Source: Lentisphaeria bacterium (GTDB taxonomy: Bacteria; Verrucomicrobiota; Lentisphaeria; Victivallales; Victivallaceae). Taken from it: a stretch of DNA of 64,000 nt. Under the pieces are notes generated by a model, which worked only from the letters and a program-made list of their open reading frames with translations, was not told the origin of the DNA and did not search any database. Position numbers and translations under genes: made by a program. Positions 18,090-27,424 of this stretch are shown here, one piece after another. Location: positions 61,237 through 125,236 of the forward strand of contig JAFSTC010000102.1 in assembly GCA_017450705.1 (NCBI GenBank), read 5' to 3'. Numbering within the stretch: position 1 is the stretch's first letter; each line of letters begins with the position of its first letter.

Positions 18090-19042
18090 AAAAGCTCCTT
18101 TTATGCGCCGCCGTCGCCCTGCCCCTTCTGCTCCCCGCCCAGCTCGGGATCCGGATGGAGTTCAACCGCAAGGACTTCATGCTCTACGAACCGATCTATG
18201 TCTGCGTCACGATCCGCAACGACAGCGGCAAGGCGCTTCTTTTCGGCGCCGATCCCCGGCTGCAGGGCTTCATCCTCTTCGACATCAGGGACATCAAAAA
18301 CAACAGGATCACCCAGCGGAAAAATTCCGAGCTGAACGTCTCGGGACTTTTTCTCGGTCCGGGGGAGACCAAGAGCATAACGATCCCGCTCCACAAATAC
18401 TACAACCTGGACCGGACCGGCACCTACCAGGTGCGCGTGTACGTCTCGCACAACCTGCTGGAAAACGAGTACCAGGTCAAAAACGCGGAATTCATACGCA
18501 TCCACAACGGAGTCGAGATCAGCCGGAACACCGTCGGGATCCCCGATCTCTCCGCCCCGGACAAGCAGAAGCCGGCCAAGTCCCGCACCTATTCCATCCG
18601 GGCGCTGGACGTCGCCGGGGAGCGCTGCTACTACCTCGTCGTCGAGGACGATGAGACCGTCTACGGCGTCACCCTCATCGGCTACCAGTTCGGCCACTAC
18701 GAGATACAGACGCAGACGGATATGCTCAGCAGGATCCACATCCTCGTTCCGATGTCGACGAAGGTGTTCCACTACCTGACTTTCGGTCTCGACGGCACGA
18801 ACATCGAGAGCAGTTACTGGAAAAAAGGAGCGACGATCCCCATGCTCTACCGGGATCCGGCCAGCGGCAAAGTCAGCCGCATCGGCGGAGATCCCGCCCG
18901 CCCCGGCGTCGATTTCAGGACCGGCGACCAGAACCGCTACACGACGACGGAGCTCAACAGCCACTACATGGCCACGCCGGACAGACCCAAACAGAACACC
19001 GGCATCGTCGATATCGGCCGCCACGTCGGAAGAGAGAAATGA
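18086..19042 (+). CDS. Exported protein of unknown function
   Basis: A 318-residue protein that begins with GTG at 18086, overlapping the GT9 stop (GTGA) and preceded by TAAGGAGG (18071-18078), a strong ribosome site. Residues 1-18 (MKKLLLCAAVALPLLLPA) are a signal peptide. The next 120 residues look like a beta-sandwich (EPIYVCVTIRNDSGKALLF...), reminiscent of intracellular-protease-inhibitor or immunoglobulin-like folds, but I recognise no named family. Translational coupling to the heptosyltransferase-like gene suggests an envelope role, which is inference. Confidence 0.75.
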   Translation: MKKLLLCAAVALPLLLPAQLGIRMEFNRKDFMLYEPIYVCVTIRNDSGKALLFGADPRLQGFILFDIRDIKNNRITQRKNSELNVSGLFLGPGETKSITIPLHKYYNLDRTGTYQVRVYVSHNLLENEYQVKNAEFIRIHNGVEISRNTVGIPDLSAPDKQKPAKSRTYSIRALDVAGERCYYLVVEDDETVYGVTLIGYQFGHYEIQTQTDMLSRIHILVPMSTKVFHYLTFGLDGTNIESSYWKKGATIPMLYRDPASGKVSRIGGDPARPGVDFRTGDQNRYTTTELNSHYMATPDRPKQNTGIVDIGRHVGREK

Positions 19043-19115
19043 CCCCTGCCCCGCGGCGAAACAACGGGCATACCTCGGAGAAAATATACGGACATATCAG
19101 GAAAGGATCCTCACG

Positions 19116-19949
19116 ATGAAGATCGACTATCAGACGCTGGATCGCGCCGGAACGGAAAATTACCGGACGCAAGGCCGCAAAAAGATCACCTACCCCGGAA
19201 CCGAAACCGTCGAATGGTACGGCTACACACGGCACAATTTCGAACTGGACGGCCACAAGGGATTCATCGTCGAACCGCCCAATCCCGCTCCCGGGCTGCC
19301 CTGGCACTGGTGCACCCAGTGGGCCGAGGCCTTCGTCCCCCGGACGCCCGCGCTGAAACTGCTGGACAGGGGGTTCCATCACGTCCACCTCGACGTGTTT
19401 TCGACCTATCTCAATCCCGAGGGGATCGCCATCCTCGAAAAGTTCTACAAAATGCTCATGGATCTGGGCTTCTATCACAAGGCCGTCCTGACGGGCATGA
19501 GCTACGGCGGGCTCTTCGCCTTCCGGTGGGCGGCGGAGCACCCGGAGACCGTGGCGGCCATCTACGCCGACGCGCCGGTCTGCGACCTGGGGTTCAGCCG
19601 GCCCGCCGACCGTCCCATGTCGGCCATGCTCAGGGAACACTTCACGGCCGAAGCGGCGAAAAGGGCGGTCGCCTATGGCGTCAAGGAGGAGGAGCTCAGC
19701 AGTCACCCGCTTTCGCCCCTCAACAACTTCAGACCCATCGCCGAGGCGAAGATCCCGATCTACTGCATCCGCAGCGGCCAGGACCAGTCGGTGATCCCCG
19801 AGGACAACATCGACGTTCTCGCAAAGCGCCTGAAGGAGGCCGGCGGCTGCATCGAGATCCTCGACCGCCCGCTCTACGGACACCATCCCCACGGGCTGGA
19901 CGATCCCCAGCCCCTCGTCGATTTCATCCTCAGGAACTACCCCTTCTGA
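19116..19949 (+). CDS. Alpha/beta hydrolase
   Basis: A 277-residue hydrolase. The nucleophile elbow GMSYGG puts the catalytic serine at 129. A plausible acid lies in RSGQDQSVIPEDN and a plausible histidine in YGHHPHGLDDP near the C-terminus. There is no signal peptide. The ATG at 19116 follows AGGAAAGGATC. It heads a three-gene run with a large glycosidase-like gene and a peptidase/acetyltransferase fusion, so it may remove ester groups from glycans or glycoconjugates; the substrate is not determinable. Confidence 0.88.
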   Translation: MKIDYQTLDRAGTENYRTQGRKKITYPGTETVEWYGYTRHNFELDGHKGFIVEPPNPAPGLPWHWCTQWAEAFVPRTPALKLLDRGFHHVHLDVFSTYLNPEGIAILEKFYKMLMDLGFYHKAVLTGMSYGGLFAFRWAAEHPETVAAIYADAPVCDLGFSRPADRPMSAMLREHFTAEAAKRAVAYGVKEEELSSHPLSPLNNFRPIAEAKIPIYCIRSGQDQSVIPEDNIDVLAKRLKEAGGCIEILDRPLYGHHPHGLDDPQPLVDFILRNYPF

Positions 19950-19989
19950 ACTTCCGGCGGACTTCCCGTCAAGAGAAAGGCTGACAATC

Positions 19990-22900
19990 ATGGCAAAGCG
20001 CTACACGTTTTCGGAGACCGGCTGCTCCATCTTCGGCTCCTACGAGACCTTCAACCGCGTCCTCTACGGCGGACACGGCGGCGACGGCTCCCCCGACCGC
20101 TTCTTCACCTTCGCGGGCGACGCACCGCTTTTCATGGGCGCCACCAGCGACTTCATGCGCGACACCTGGTGCTATCAGGCGAAAAACGGCGTTCTCTTCT
20201 CAGGTCTGGCCCTGACGCCGGGATTCATCGAAAATCCCGCCTGGGACATCTACAGCAAATATTTTCACCAGTCCAACGACATCGAAACGAACTGGCGTCA
20301 CGGTTACCTGACCTACCGTCTCACGCAGTTTTCCTCGCATTTCCCCGCCGTCGACGTCGGGATCACGGTCCTGCCGCTTCAGGAAAATGACGGATTTCTG
20401 GTTGAATACGACATCACCACCGACCAGAGGGTCTTCTTCGCCGCCGGGTTCGGCGGCATCACGCCGCCTTTCGGCCGGTTCGAGTATCACGCATCCCTCA
20501 GAAAGGACTTCTCCGTCAAGGACTGCGAAGGCAACAGCGCGACCCTGATCCCCTCCGGAGCCCTTCTCGAAGGCGCGGGCACGAAAATGCTCATCGGAGA
20601 CGATTTCGACGCCGTCTGGGAGCTGGACGCGGCCGAAGCCCTCGAGGAAAAGTTCCCCTCCATGCTTCTCAAGTCCCACCCGGGAACGCCCGCCGTGGCA
20701 AAGTGCTCACGGGAACTCAAGCCGGGAGAACACTTCAAAGGCCGGCTCATCGTCCTCAAAAACGGCACGCCGGAGCAGCTGCGGGCCCTCCTCGGCGACA
20801 AAGCCCTCGTCCGGAAACTGAAGAACGCCATCCGCAAAAAGTACGCATCCTCCTTCATGGCGACGCCGGAGACCGTCCTCGACTCCGCCTTCTGCGATCT
20901 GCAGCTGGCCCTGGACGCCTCCTTCCACGGCAACACCTTCTACCACGGGGCCATCGGCTATCACGCGCCCTTCCTCGGCTGGCGCGGCTGGTACGGCAAC
21001 ACCCTTACGGGTCCGCAGGAACGGGTCAAAAAAGCGATCTTTGCCCACTTCGGCACCATGCTGTTTTCGGACAAGCCCGAAAAGGTCTGGTATGACGGGG
21101 CCGACCGGCCCGACCTGGACCACGTGGGGACCCAGTACCACCACCTGGAGAACCCCTCCGGACGCATCCCCGCGCTGCTCCACCGCGACGACATTTACGA
21201 TATGCAGGAAGTCGCCGTGGACATGACCCTCTTTTACATCGAAAACACCGGCGATCTTGCGACCGGCCGGGCCATTTACGAAAAACTGGAAGCCCAGCTC
21301 GACCATCAGGAACGCATCTACGATCCCGACGGCGACGGGGTCTACCAGAGTTTTCTCAACACCTGGATCTCCGACGGGCACTGCTACAACGGCGGCGGCT
21401 GCGCCCAGGCCAGCGCCTACAACTATTTTTCGAATCTCCGTGCTGCCGCCCTCGGCCGCGCGCTGGGCCTGCCGTATGAAAAGTTTCTTGCCCGTGCGGA
21501 AAAGATAAAGAAGGCCGTGCGGGAAAAACTCTATCTGCCGGAGGAAGGCGTCGTGGCGGAGTTTTTCGACACCATCGGCAACAAGCTGCTCCACACGTCC
21601 CCGGAACTCTCCACGCTCTACCTGGCCTGCGACTGCGAGCTCTTCGACGACGTGGAGATGCACCGGATCCTCAAATACGCCGAGGACAATATCGAGAGCA
21701 TCGTCTTTCCCGACCGGAAAGGCCGCTTCTACTACTCGGCGACATGGAAACCGAAAAAATACTCCACCTGCGGTCTTTTCCCTGCGGAAAACGCCTGTCT
21801 CGCGCTGGCCTACTACCGCATCGGCGAAAGCCGGAAAGGCTATGAGATCCTGACCGCGCTGATGGAGGCCTATGAGCGCTCCAACTATCCCGGCGCGCTG
21901 TCTCACGTCATGAGCGCCGCGGGCGCTCCGGACGGCGGAGACATCGACTTCACGGACGTTTCCGGCTGCGTCACGCGGCTGCTGTGTGAAGGCTTGTGGG
22001 GCGTCAGCATCCGGCTTCTGGAAAAGGAGGCAAGGATCTCTCCGCATCTGCCGGAGGACTGGAAACGCGCCTCGCTCTCCCTCCCCGGTCTCAAGGCGGA
22101 GTACATCCGCTCGGCCTGCTGCACGAAACTTGTCCTCTTCACGGAAATCGAGGGGACGAAACGCATCGATCTGCCGCTGTATCACGCCAACGTCGAGCAG
22201 CTTCTGGTCAACGGGCAGGAGCATCCCTTCGAGCGGATCCCCTCCTTCGACGCGCCGCGCATCCGCGTGAAGACGCCCCTCACGGGCCGACTGGAGATCC
22301 AGCTGTTCGAGGATGAAACGCCCCTGCCGGAACTGGTCTGCGCCCGTCAGGAGACGATCCCCGGCAATCTCGTCGAGTTCAAGCTGGCCGGGGGCACGAT
22401 CAAAGATGTCGTCATGCCGGACAGGAGACTGGAACGTCTGAGCCTCACGGCGCAGAGCGTCCGCTTCCGCGCGGCGGCCGTTCCGGGAAAAGCCAACGGC
22501 GTCATCCTCGCCGAAAGCGGGGACGCGCTGGTGTACCTGCCTTTCACCGCCGTCATCCCGGCGGAGGAAAAACCGGCCGCGCTCCCCGCCGGGGGCAAGG
22601 CGGAATCCGTCGATCTTGCGCCGTATTTCAACTGCGCCTTCACGGAGATCCACAAGCAGGACTTCATGTCTCCCCGGCCGGCGGGCTACTCCATCGGCAT
22701 GCAGAAGAACGGCCGGTACGCGTGGGAGTGGAACCAGTTCGGACACAACGGATTCGTCGTCGACGACTCCGCCCTCAGAAACGCGGGCGGCTTCTACCGT
22801 CTGCCGGACGGAGAAGGTTTCGCCACGCCGGCGGCGGGGAACAATGCCGTCTGCGTTTCCATCTGGGACAACTTCCCCACGGAGGTCACGATCCCTCTCT

Positions 22901-23226
22901 CCGGCCGGGGAACGGAACTGGATCTTTACCTCTGCGGCTCCACCAACGCCATGCAGAGTTTCGTCGAAAACGGGCGGGTCACGGTCCGCTACCGCGACGG
23001 TTCCGAAGACATCCTCAAGCTGGTGCATCCGGTGAATTTCGACGACTTCCTCGTCCCCGCGCTGCAGCGGGAATTCGATTACTTCTACTTCAGCAAGGGC
23101 AATCACGGCATCGTCTGCCGGATCCACCTCGATCCGGAGAAGGAGCTGGAGTCTTTCCTCATCAAAGCCGTCGCCAACGAAGTGATCGTTTCGCTCCTCG
23201 GCGCCAATATAAAGAGAGGCCTGTGA
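19990..23226 (+). CDS. Large six-hairpin glycosidase-like protein (DUF4450-type)
   Basis: A 1078-residue protein without signal peptide. The N-terminal beta-rich part (RVLYGGHGGDGSPDRFFTFAGD) matches my recollection of DUF4450 proteins. The centre (about 300-700) is alpha-helical with repeated patterns (DMQEVAVDMTLFYIENTGD, YNGGGCAQASAYNYF, HLPEDWKRASLSLPGL) as in (alpha/alpha)6 glycosidases. The C-terminal 250 residues form beta-rich accessory domains. It probably cleaves oligosaccharides in the cytoplasm. The catalytic acid cannot be assigned from sequence alone. It lies 40 bp after the alpha/beta hydrolase and 4 bp before the next gene. Confidence 0.7.
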   Translation: MAKRYTFSETGCSIFGSYETFNRVLYGGHGGDGSPDRFFTFAGDAPLFMGATSDFMRDTWCYQAKNGVLFSGLALTPGFIENPAWDIYSKYFHQSNDIETNWRHGYLTYRLTQFSSHFPAVDVGITVLPLQENDGFLVEYDITTDQRVFFAAGFGGITPPFGRFEYHASLRKDFSVKDCEGNSATLIPSGALLEGAGTKMLIGDDFDAVWELDAAEALEEKFPSMLLKSHPGTPAVAKCSRELKPGEHFKGRLIVLKNGTPEQLRALLGDKALVRKLKNAIRKKYASSFMATPETVLDSAFCDLQLALDASFHGNTFYHGAIGYHAPFLGWRGWYGNTLTGPQERVKKAIFAHFGTMLFSDKPEKVWYDGADRPDLDHVGTQYHHLENPSGRIPALLHRDDIYDMQEVAVDMTLFYIENTGDLATGRAIYEKLEAQLDHQERIYDPDGDGVYQSFLNTWISDGHCYNGGGCAQASAYNYFSNLRAAALGRALGLPYEKFLARAEKIKKAVREKLYLPEEGVVAEFFDTIGNKLLHTSPELSTLYLACDCELFDDVEMHRILKYAEDNIESIVFPDRKGRFYYSATWKPKKYSTCGLFPAENACLALAYYRIGESRKGYEILTALMEAYERSNYPGALSHVMSAAGAPDGGDIDFTDVSGCVTRLLCEGLWGVSIRLLEKEARISPHLPEDWKRASLSLPGLKAEYIRSACCTKLVLFTEIEGTKRIDLPLYHANVEQLLVNGQEHPFERIPSFDAPRIRVKTPLTGRLEIQLFEDETPLPELVCARQETIPGNLVEFKLAGGTIKDVVMPDRRLERLSLTAQSVRFRAAAVPGKANGVILAESGDALVYLPFTAVIPAEEKPAALPAGGKAESVDLAPYFNCAFTEIHKQDFMSPRPAGYSIGMQKNGRYAWEWNQFGHNGFVVDDSALRNAGGFYRLPDGEGFATPAAGNNAVCVSIWDNFPTEVTIPLSGRGTELDLYLCGSTNAMQSFVENGRVTVRYRDGSEDILKLVHPVNFDDFLVPALQREFDYFYFSKGNHGIVCRIHLDPEKELESFLIKAVANEVIVSLLGANIKRGL

Positions 23227-23230
23227 AATC

Positions 23231-25939
23231 ATGAACTCTTACCTCAACTCGCTCTACGAAAAGATTCTTTCCGGCATCGACGCCGACCGCATGATGCGGA
23301 ACACGGAGGATTTGTTCCGTCTGGAGAGGGGCCAGACCTTCCCCTGCTACCACGCCTCGGCGCAGAGAGCCTTCGAGATGCTCCGGGAACTGGGGATCCC
23401 CAATGCGGAGAAGATCTCCTTCCCCGCCACAGGCAAGGACTCGTACCAGGACAAACGCATGCCCATCGGCTGGGACGTCACTTCGGGGAGCATCGTCATT
23501 GCCTCGGCCGCGGGGCTCGCGGCCGGGACCGTCATCGCCGACTACAAAAAGAACCCCTTCAACGTCATCAAAGGCTCCACCTCCACGCCGGAGGGGAAGC
23601 CCGTCAGGATGCGCATCATCACCGAGGAAGCGCTTTTGAGCGGCGCCGATCCGTACAATGCCCTTGTCATGGTCAAGGCCCAGACCGCTCCGACGGCGAG
23701 CTTCCTCACCCATGTCCTCGACCTCGGCGCGGCGGGCGTCATCAACGACTACTCGGCCAACGCGGACGACGCTCCCGACGGCGTCCAGTGGACCAACAAC
23801 TTCACCGAAAAGGGCGGCTGGCACGTGGGCGCGGAGGACCGTGATTTCCTCGCCTTTTCCGTCGCGCCCGCCATCGGCGCAAAACTCCGTCTGGCGCTTT
23901 CCCGCGGTCCCGTGACGGCCGATGTGCAGTGCGACGCCCGGCGCTTCGAAAGCACCATCGACGTCGTGACCGCCATGGTCCCGGGCCGGAGGAAAGAGGA
24001 GTTCTGGATCTTCGCCCATCTGTACGAACCGCTCTCCAACGACAACTCCAGCGGCGTCGCCTGCGCCATGGAGATCGCAAAATACATCATGTCGCAGGGG
24101 ACGCCCGAATTCTCCCTGCGGGTGATCTTCGGTCTGGAGCTTTACGGCTTCGCCTCCTACGCGGCGACCCGGGGCGGCGACTGCAACATGAGCGATAAAG
24201 TCGTCGGCGCCATCGACTGCGACGCCATGTATCTGCGCAAGGAATGGTACATCAAATTCGACTGCGCCTCGCCCGCCCTGCCCTTCTTCGGCAACGCGCT
24301 GATCCCGCTGGTCGCCGACCTGGCGGACTCCCGGGAGGACATGCCCAAGATCATCTCGCGGAACAGCTGGGAGACCATGTACGACGACGACTCCTTCCTC
24401 GGCGACGGCACCACGGGCGTGCCCACGGTCTGGCCCCTCCGGGACGGGAAGAACTTCTGGCACAACTCCGTGCAGGAAATGGACTACATCCAGAAGGAGG
24501 AGTTCGCCGTCGGAACGGCGATCAGCGGTCTCTTCGTCGATCTTGTCGTCAACCCCGAAATCTCGCTCCTCGGCGACGCGCTGGAAGCCTCGCTGAAACA
24601 GCTGCGGGACGAAAAGGGATTCTGCGTCGGCTCTCAGCGCGAACATATGCGCCGCCGTTACGAGATCGTCCGGCAGAATTTTCAAAACTTCGACCGGGCG
24701 TTTCCCGGAACGGACCTCTCGGAACAGCTGGCCGTCATCGACCGGACGTTCGAAGAATGCACCCGCGGTTTGACCGATGAGATCCCCCGTTCGCCCTGGC
24801 GCGATTATGCGGAAAAGATCGTTCCCTCCCGTCTGACGGTGGGCTTTCCCTGCGACATGACCAAAGTGCCCTTTGCCGTCCGCAAGCGCCTGCCGCTGAG
24901 CCCGCTGTACAGTCCGCTGGGATCGGTGCTCTCCGACATGGACGGGAAACGCACCCTCGCCGAACTCCTCCGCATGGCGGAGCACGAGATCCGCCGCCTC
25001 ATGCCGGAGCAGGAAATAAGGAAAATAGTCTCCATCGTGCTGTATCTCCGCCAGTGGGGCTACGTCGGCTTCGGCGATTTCAAGGGGATCGGCAAGGACG
25101 ACATCCTCAAGGCGCTGCGCGAAGCCGGCGTGCGGGAGGGCGACAAGCTGGCGGTCCACTCCCAGCTCTCCGCCTTCGGTCTGATCGACGGCGGCCCCCA
25201 AACGGTCTTCGAAGCCCTTCGCGAGGCTGTGGGAGAAACGGGGACCTTCATGACCCCGGCCTTCAACCACTGCTTCGCCAACATCGGCGGACCCAACGGT
25301 TCGACGCTGTTCCGCCCCTTCGACCCCGACGACCTCGCCTCGATCTGGACGGGCAGCCTGCCCCGCTTCATGGCGAAAAAGCCCGGCGTCGTCAGGACGT
25401 CTCACATCACCCACAGCTGGTGCATCTGCGGTCCGCTGGCCGAAGAGATCGCAAAAGACATCAAGTTCAACGATCCGCCCATGGGGCCGAACAATCCCCT
25501 GATGAAGCTGATGCGCGCGGGCGGAAAGGTCGTCCACTTCGGCAACGAAGTCACCTCGACGACCTTCCTGCACTGCGTCGAGGACGAACTGGGCATGCCG
25601 GGGGTCGAGGATACGCTCTGCGTCGTCCGCACGGGAAATACGACGATGAACGTGGCCGTTCCCCGCAATCTGCCCGGCTGCCGGGACTTCTATCACGGGA
25701 CAGAAGAGACCATCAAGTTCTTCAAAGCGGCCGCGGCCAAAGGACTGGATGTCCGGCGCGTCAAACTGGGGAACGGCACCGTCAAGGTGATGGATCTGAG
25801 CGAATTGTACCGGATCGCGAAAGAGATCGCCCGGGAGGATCCCTTCATCCTGCTCTGCGACGAGGGACATGACGCCTCCTGCGACGCCCTGCGGCGCAAG
25901 TACATCGCGCAAAAAGGGATGCCGGGGAAGAAGGCCTGA
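23231..25939 (+). CDS. DUF4910-type aminopeptidase fused to AAC(3)-like N-acetyltransferase
   Basis: A 902-residue multidomain protein. Residues about 1-430 form a DUF4910/M28-like zinc aminopeptidase: HLYEPLSNDNSSGVA (metal ligands), then GLELYGFASYAA, and the inserted PA-like domain around 100-220. Residues about 530-610 look like the winged-helix tail of such enzymes (LSDMDGKRTLAELL). Residues about 620-890 are an aminoglycoside 3-N-acetyltransferase-type domain: GDKLAVHSQLSAFGLIDGGP, GETGTFMTPAFNH, VVRTSHITHSWCICGPLAEEI and LHCVEDELGMP. Separately these families are well known; the fusion is unusual. The second half should acetylate a primary amine using acetyl-CoA, and the first should free an amino acid. 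It should not be called a resistance gene. Confidence 0.82.
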   Translation: MNSYLNSLYEKILSGIDADRMMRNTEDLFRLERGQTFPCYHASAQRAFEMLRELGIPNAEKISFPATGKDSYQDKRMPIGWDVTSGSIVIASAAGLAAGTVIADYKKNPFNVIKGSTSTPEGKPVRMRIITEEALLSGADPYNALVMVKAQTAPTASFLTHVLDLGAAGVINDYSANADDAPDGVQWTNNFTEKGGWHVGAEDRDFLAFSVAPAIGAKLRLALSRGPVTADVQCDARRFESTIDVVTAMVPGRRKEEFWIFAHLYEPLSNDNSSGVACAMEIAKYIMSQGTPEFSLRVIFGLELYGFASYAATRGGDCNMSDKVVGAIDCDAMYLRKEWYIKFDCASPALPFFGNALIPLVADLADSREDMPKIISRNSWETMYDDDSFLGDGTTGVPTVWPLRDGKNFWHNSVQEMDYIQKEEFAVGTAISGLFVDLVVNPEISLLGDALEASLKQLRDEKGFCVGSQREHMRRRYEIVRQNFQNFDRAFPGTDLSEQLAVIDRTFEECTRGLTDEIPRSPWRDYAEKIVPSRLTVGFPCDMTKVPFAVRKRLPLSPLYSPLGSVLSDMDGKRTLAELLRMAEHEIRRLMPEQEIRKIVSIVLYLRQWGYVGFGDFKGIGKDDILKALREAGVREGDKLAVHSQLSAFGLIDGGPQTVFEALREAVGETGTFMTPAFNHCFANIGGPNGSTLFRPFDPDDLASIWTGSLPRFMAKKPGVVRTSHITHSWCICGPLAEEIAKDIKFNDPPMGPNNPLMKLMRAGGKVVHFGNEVTSTTFLHCVEDELGMPGVEDTLCVVRTGNTTMNVAVPRNLPGCRDFYHGTEETIKFFKAAAAKGLDVRRVKLGNGTVKVMDLSELYRIAKEIAREDPFILLCDEGHDASCDALRRKYIAQKGMPGKKA

Positions 25940-25945
25940 CGCGCG

Positions 25946-25961
25946 GTCCCCCGCGGGGGAC
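25946..25961. repeat. 16-bp perfect palindrome between operons
   Basis: GTCCCCCGCGGGGGAC is perfectly self-complementary and lies 6 bp after the preceding stop codon and directly before the -35 of the next operon. It lacks a T-run. Confidence 0.6.
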
Positions 25962-25990
25962 TTGTAAAATCGGGCCGGAGACATTATATT
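25962..25990 (+). promoter_or_regulatory. Promoter for the NfeD-SPFH operon
   Basis: TTGTAA (25962-25967), 17 bp, TATATT (25985-25990), 32 bp upstream of the GTG start. It directly follows the perfect 16-bp palindrome at 25946-25961, which may end the upstream transcript. Confidence 0.75.
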
Positions 25991-26022
25991 TATTTCCGGC
26001 ACTTTTACAGGAGGATGGGGTC

Positions 26023-26457
26023 GTGAATGCTGCGATGATATGGCTGACAGCAGGCTGCGTGATGATGCTGGCCGAGTTCGTCGTCCCCGGGTTCATCATA
26101 TTCTTTTTCGGGGCGGGGGCGGTTCTGACATCGGCGGCGCTCCTGGTGACGCCCATGACGCTTCCGGGGCAGTTCACGGTCTTTCTCGCCTCGTCGGTGG
26201 TCTTTCTGTTCGTTCTGCGGCGTCTGCTGCCCCGGATATTTTCCGGGCTGAAGAAGGGCTCCTCCCTCCCCGTCGACGAGGAAGAATTCGCGGGGGAAAC
26301 GGCCTCCGTCATGGAAAGGATCGCCCCGGGCCGGCCGGGAAAGATCCTCTTTCACGGCTCGGCGTGGACGGCGGAATCCGCCCACGAGTGTTCCCCCGGG
26401 GAGCAGGTCCGCATCGTGCGCCGGAACAATCTGACCTATTTCGTCGAAAAAGAATAA
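26023..26457 (+). CDS. NfeD-like membrane protein
   Basis: A 144-residue protein starting at GTG 26023, 8 nt after AGGAGG (26009-26014). Two or three hydrophobic segments fill residues 5-70 (IWLTAGCVMMLAEFVVPGFIIFFFGAG...). A small soluble OB-fold-like domain follows (GETASVMERIAPGRPGKILFHGSAW...EQVRIVRRNNLTYFVE), the hallmark of NfeD. NfeD proteins pair with SPFH/stomatin proteins in membrane microdomains, and here the SPFH gene starts 21 bp later. Confidence 0.92.
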   Translation: MNAAMIWLTAGCVMMLAEFVVPGFIIFFFGAGAVLTSAALLVTPMTLPGQFTVFLASSVVFLFVLRRLLPRIFSGLKKGSSLPVDEEEFAGETASVMERIAPGRPGKILFHGSAWTAESAHECSPGEQVRIVRRNNLTYFVEKE

Positions 26458-26478
26458 GGCAGGAAAGGAGTTTTCGTC

Positions 26479-27408
26479 ATGCCCATCGTCATAGCCGTCG
26501 TCGCGATCCTCATCGTGACGGTCGTTTTCAAATCCATCGTCATCGTGCCCCAGAAGCAGGCCTGCATCGTGGAGCGGCTGGGCCGGTATTTCACGACCCT
26601 CGAAGCGGGATTCCATCTGCTGGTCCCCTTCATCGACACGATCCGCTACCGGCAGAATCTCAAGGAGATCGCCCTGGACGTGCCGCCCCAGCAGTGCATC
26701 ACCCGCGACAACATCATGGTCGAGATCGACGGCATCCTCTATCTGCAGGTCACCGACCCGGTCAAAGCCAGCTACGGCATCGAAAACTACTATTTCGCCT
26801 GCTCCCAGCTGGCCCAGACCACCTTGCGGTCCGAAGTCGGCAAGCTGGAGCTCGACCGGACCTTCGAGGAACGCAGTTCCATCAACACCGCCATCTGCAA
26901 GGAGGTGGATCAGGCCTCCGATCCCTGGGGCGTGAAGATCACGCGCTATGAGATCAAGACGATCACGCCGCCCGCCTCCGTCCTCGACGCCATGGAGAAA
27001 CAGATGCGCGCCGAACGTGAAAAACGCGCCGCCATCGCCGAATCGGAGGGCGAACGCGAGTCGAAGATCAACCGCGCCGAGGGCGACCGGCAGGAGGCCA
27101 TCAGCCGCTCCGAGGGAGAGAAGCAGAGACGCATCAACGAGGCCATGGGACAGGCCGAAGAGATCCGGCTGGTGGCGGAGGCCACGGCCAACGGCATCGC
27201 CGCCATCGCCAAAGTCATCGCCGAATCCCCCGGCGGACGCGAAGCCATGAACCTGCGCCTCGCCGAGCAGTACATCGGCGAATTCGGAAAACTGGCCAAG
27301 GCCGGGAATTCCTTCGTCGTGCCCGCCAATCTGGCCGATGTGGCCGGGTTCATCAAACTGGCCGCAGCGGCGGTCAAGGATGCGCCGTCCCAAACGGCGG
27401 AAAAATGA
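26479..27408 (+). CDS. SPFH/band 7 (stomatin/QmcA-like) membrane protein
   Basis: A 309-residue protein with an N-terminal membrane anchor (IVIAVVAILIVTVVFKSIVIV), the SPFH domain starting VPQKQACIVERLGRYFTTLEAGFH and passing through IDTIRYRQNLKEIALDVPPQ, and a long charged coiled-coil tail (EREKRAAIAESEGERESKIN...). It oligomerises into ring-like scaffolds at the membrane and is thought to organise membrane proteases and domains. The NfeD neighbour fits the standard pairing. AAAGGAG precedes the ATG. Confidence 0.95.
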   Translation: MPIVIAVVAILIVTVVFKSIVIVPQKQACIVERLGRYFTTLEAGFHLLVPFIDTIRYRQNLKEIALDVPPQQCITRDNIMVEIDGILYLQVTDPVKASYGIENYYFACSQLAQTTLRSEVGKLELDRTFEERSSINTAICKEVDQASDPWGVKITRYEIKTITPPASVLDAMEKQMRAEREKRAAIAESEGERESKINRAEGDRQEAISRSEGEKQRRINEAMGQAEEIRLVAEATANGIAAIAKVIAESPGGREAMNLRLAEQYIGEFGKLAKAGNSFVVPANLADVAGFIKLAAAAVKDAPSQTAEK

Positions 27409-27424
27409 CAGTGCGGAGAGACCT

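Noticed and set aside
23231..25939. Aminoglycoside resistance gene, from the AAC(3)-like domain
   Set aside because: The domain is fused to a peptidase and sits in a hydrolase operon; AAC(3)-fold proteins often have other amine substrates, so resistance is not supported.
20707..26002. Long open frames on the minus strand opposite the DUF4450-like and peptidase/AAC genes
   Set aside because: Same antisense effect of high GC; no motifs, while the plus-strand proteins show clear domains and ribosome sites.
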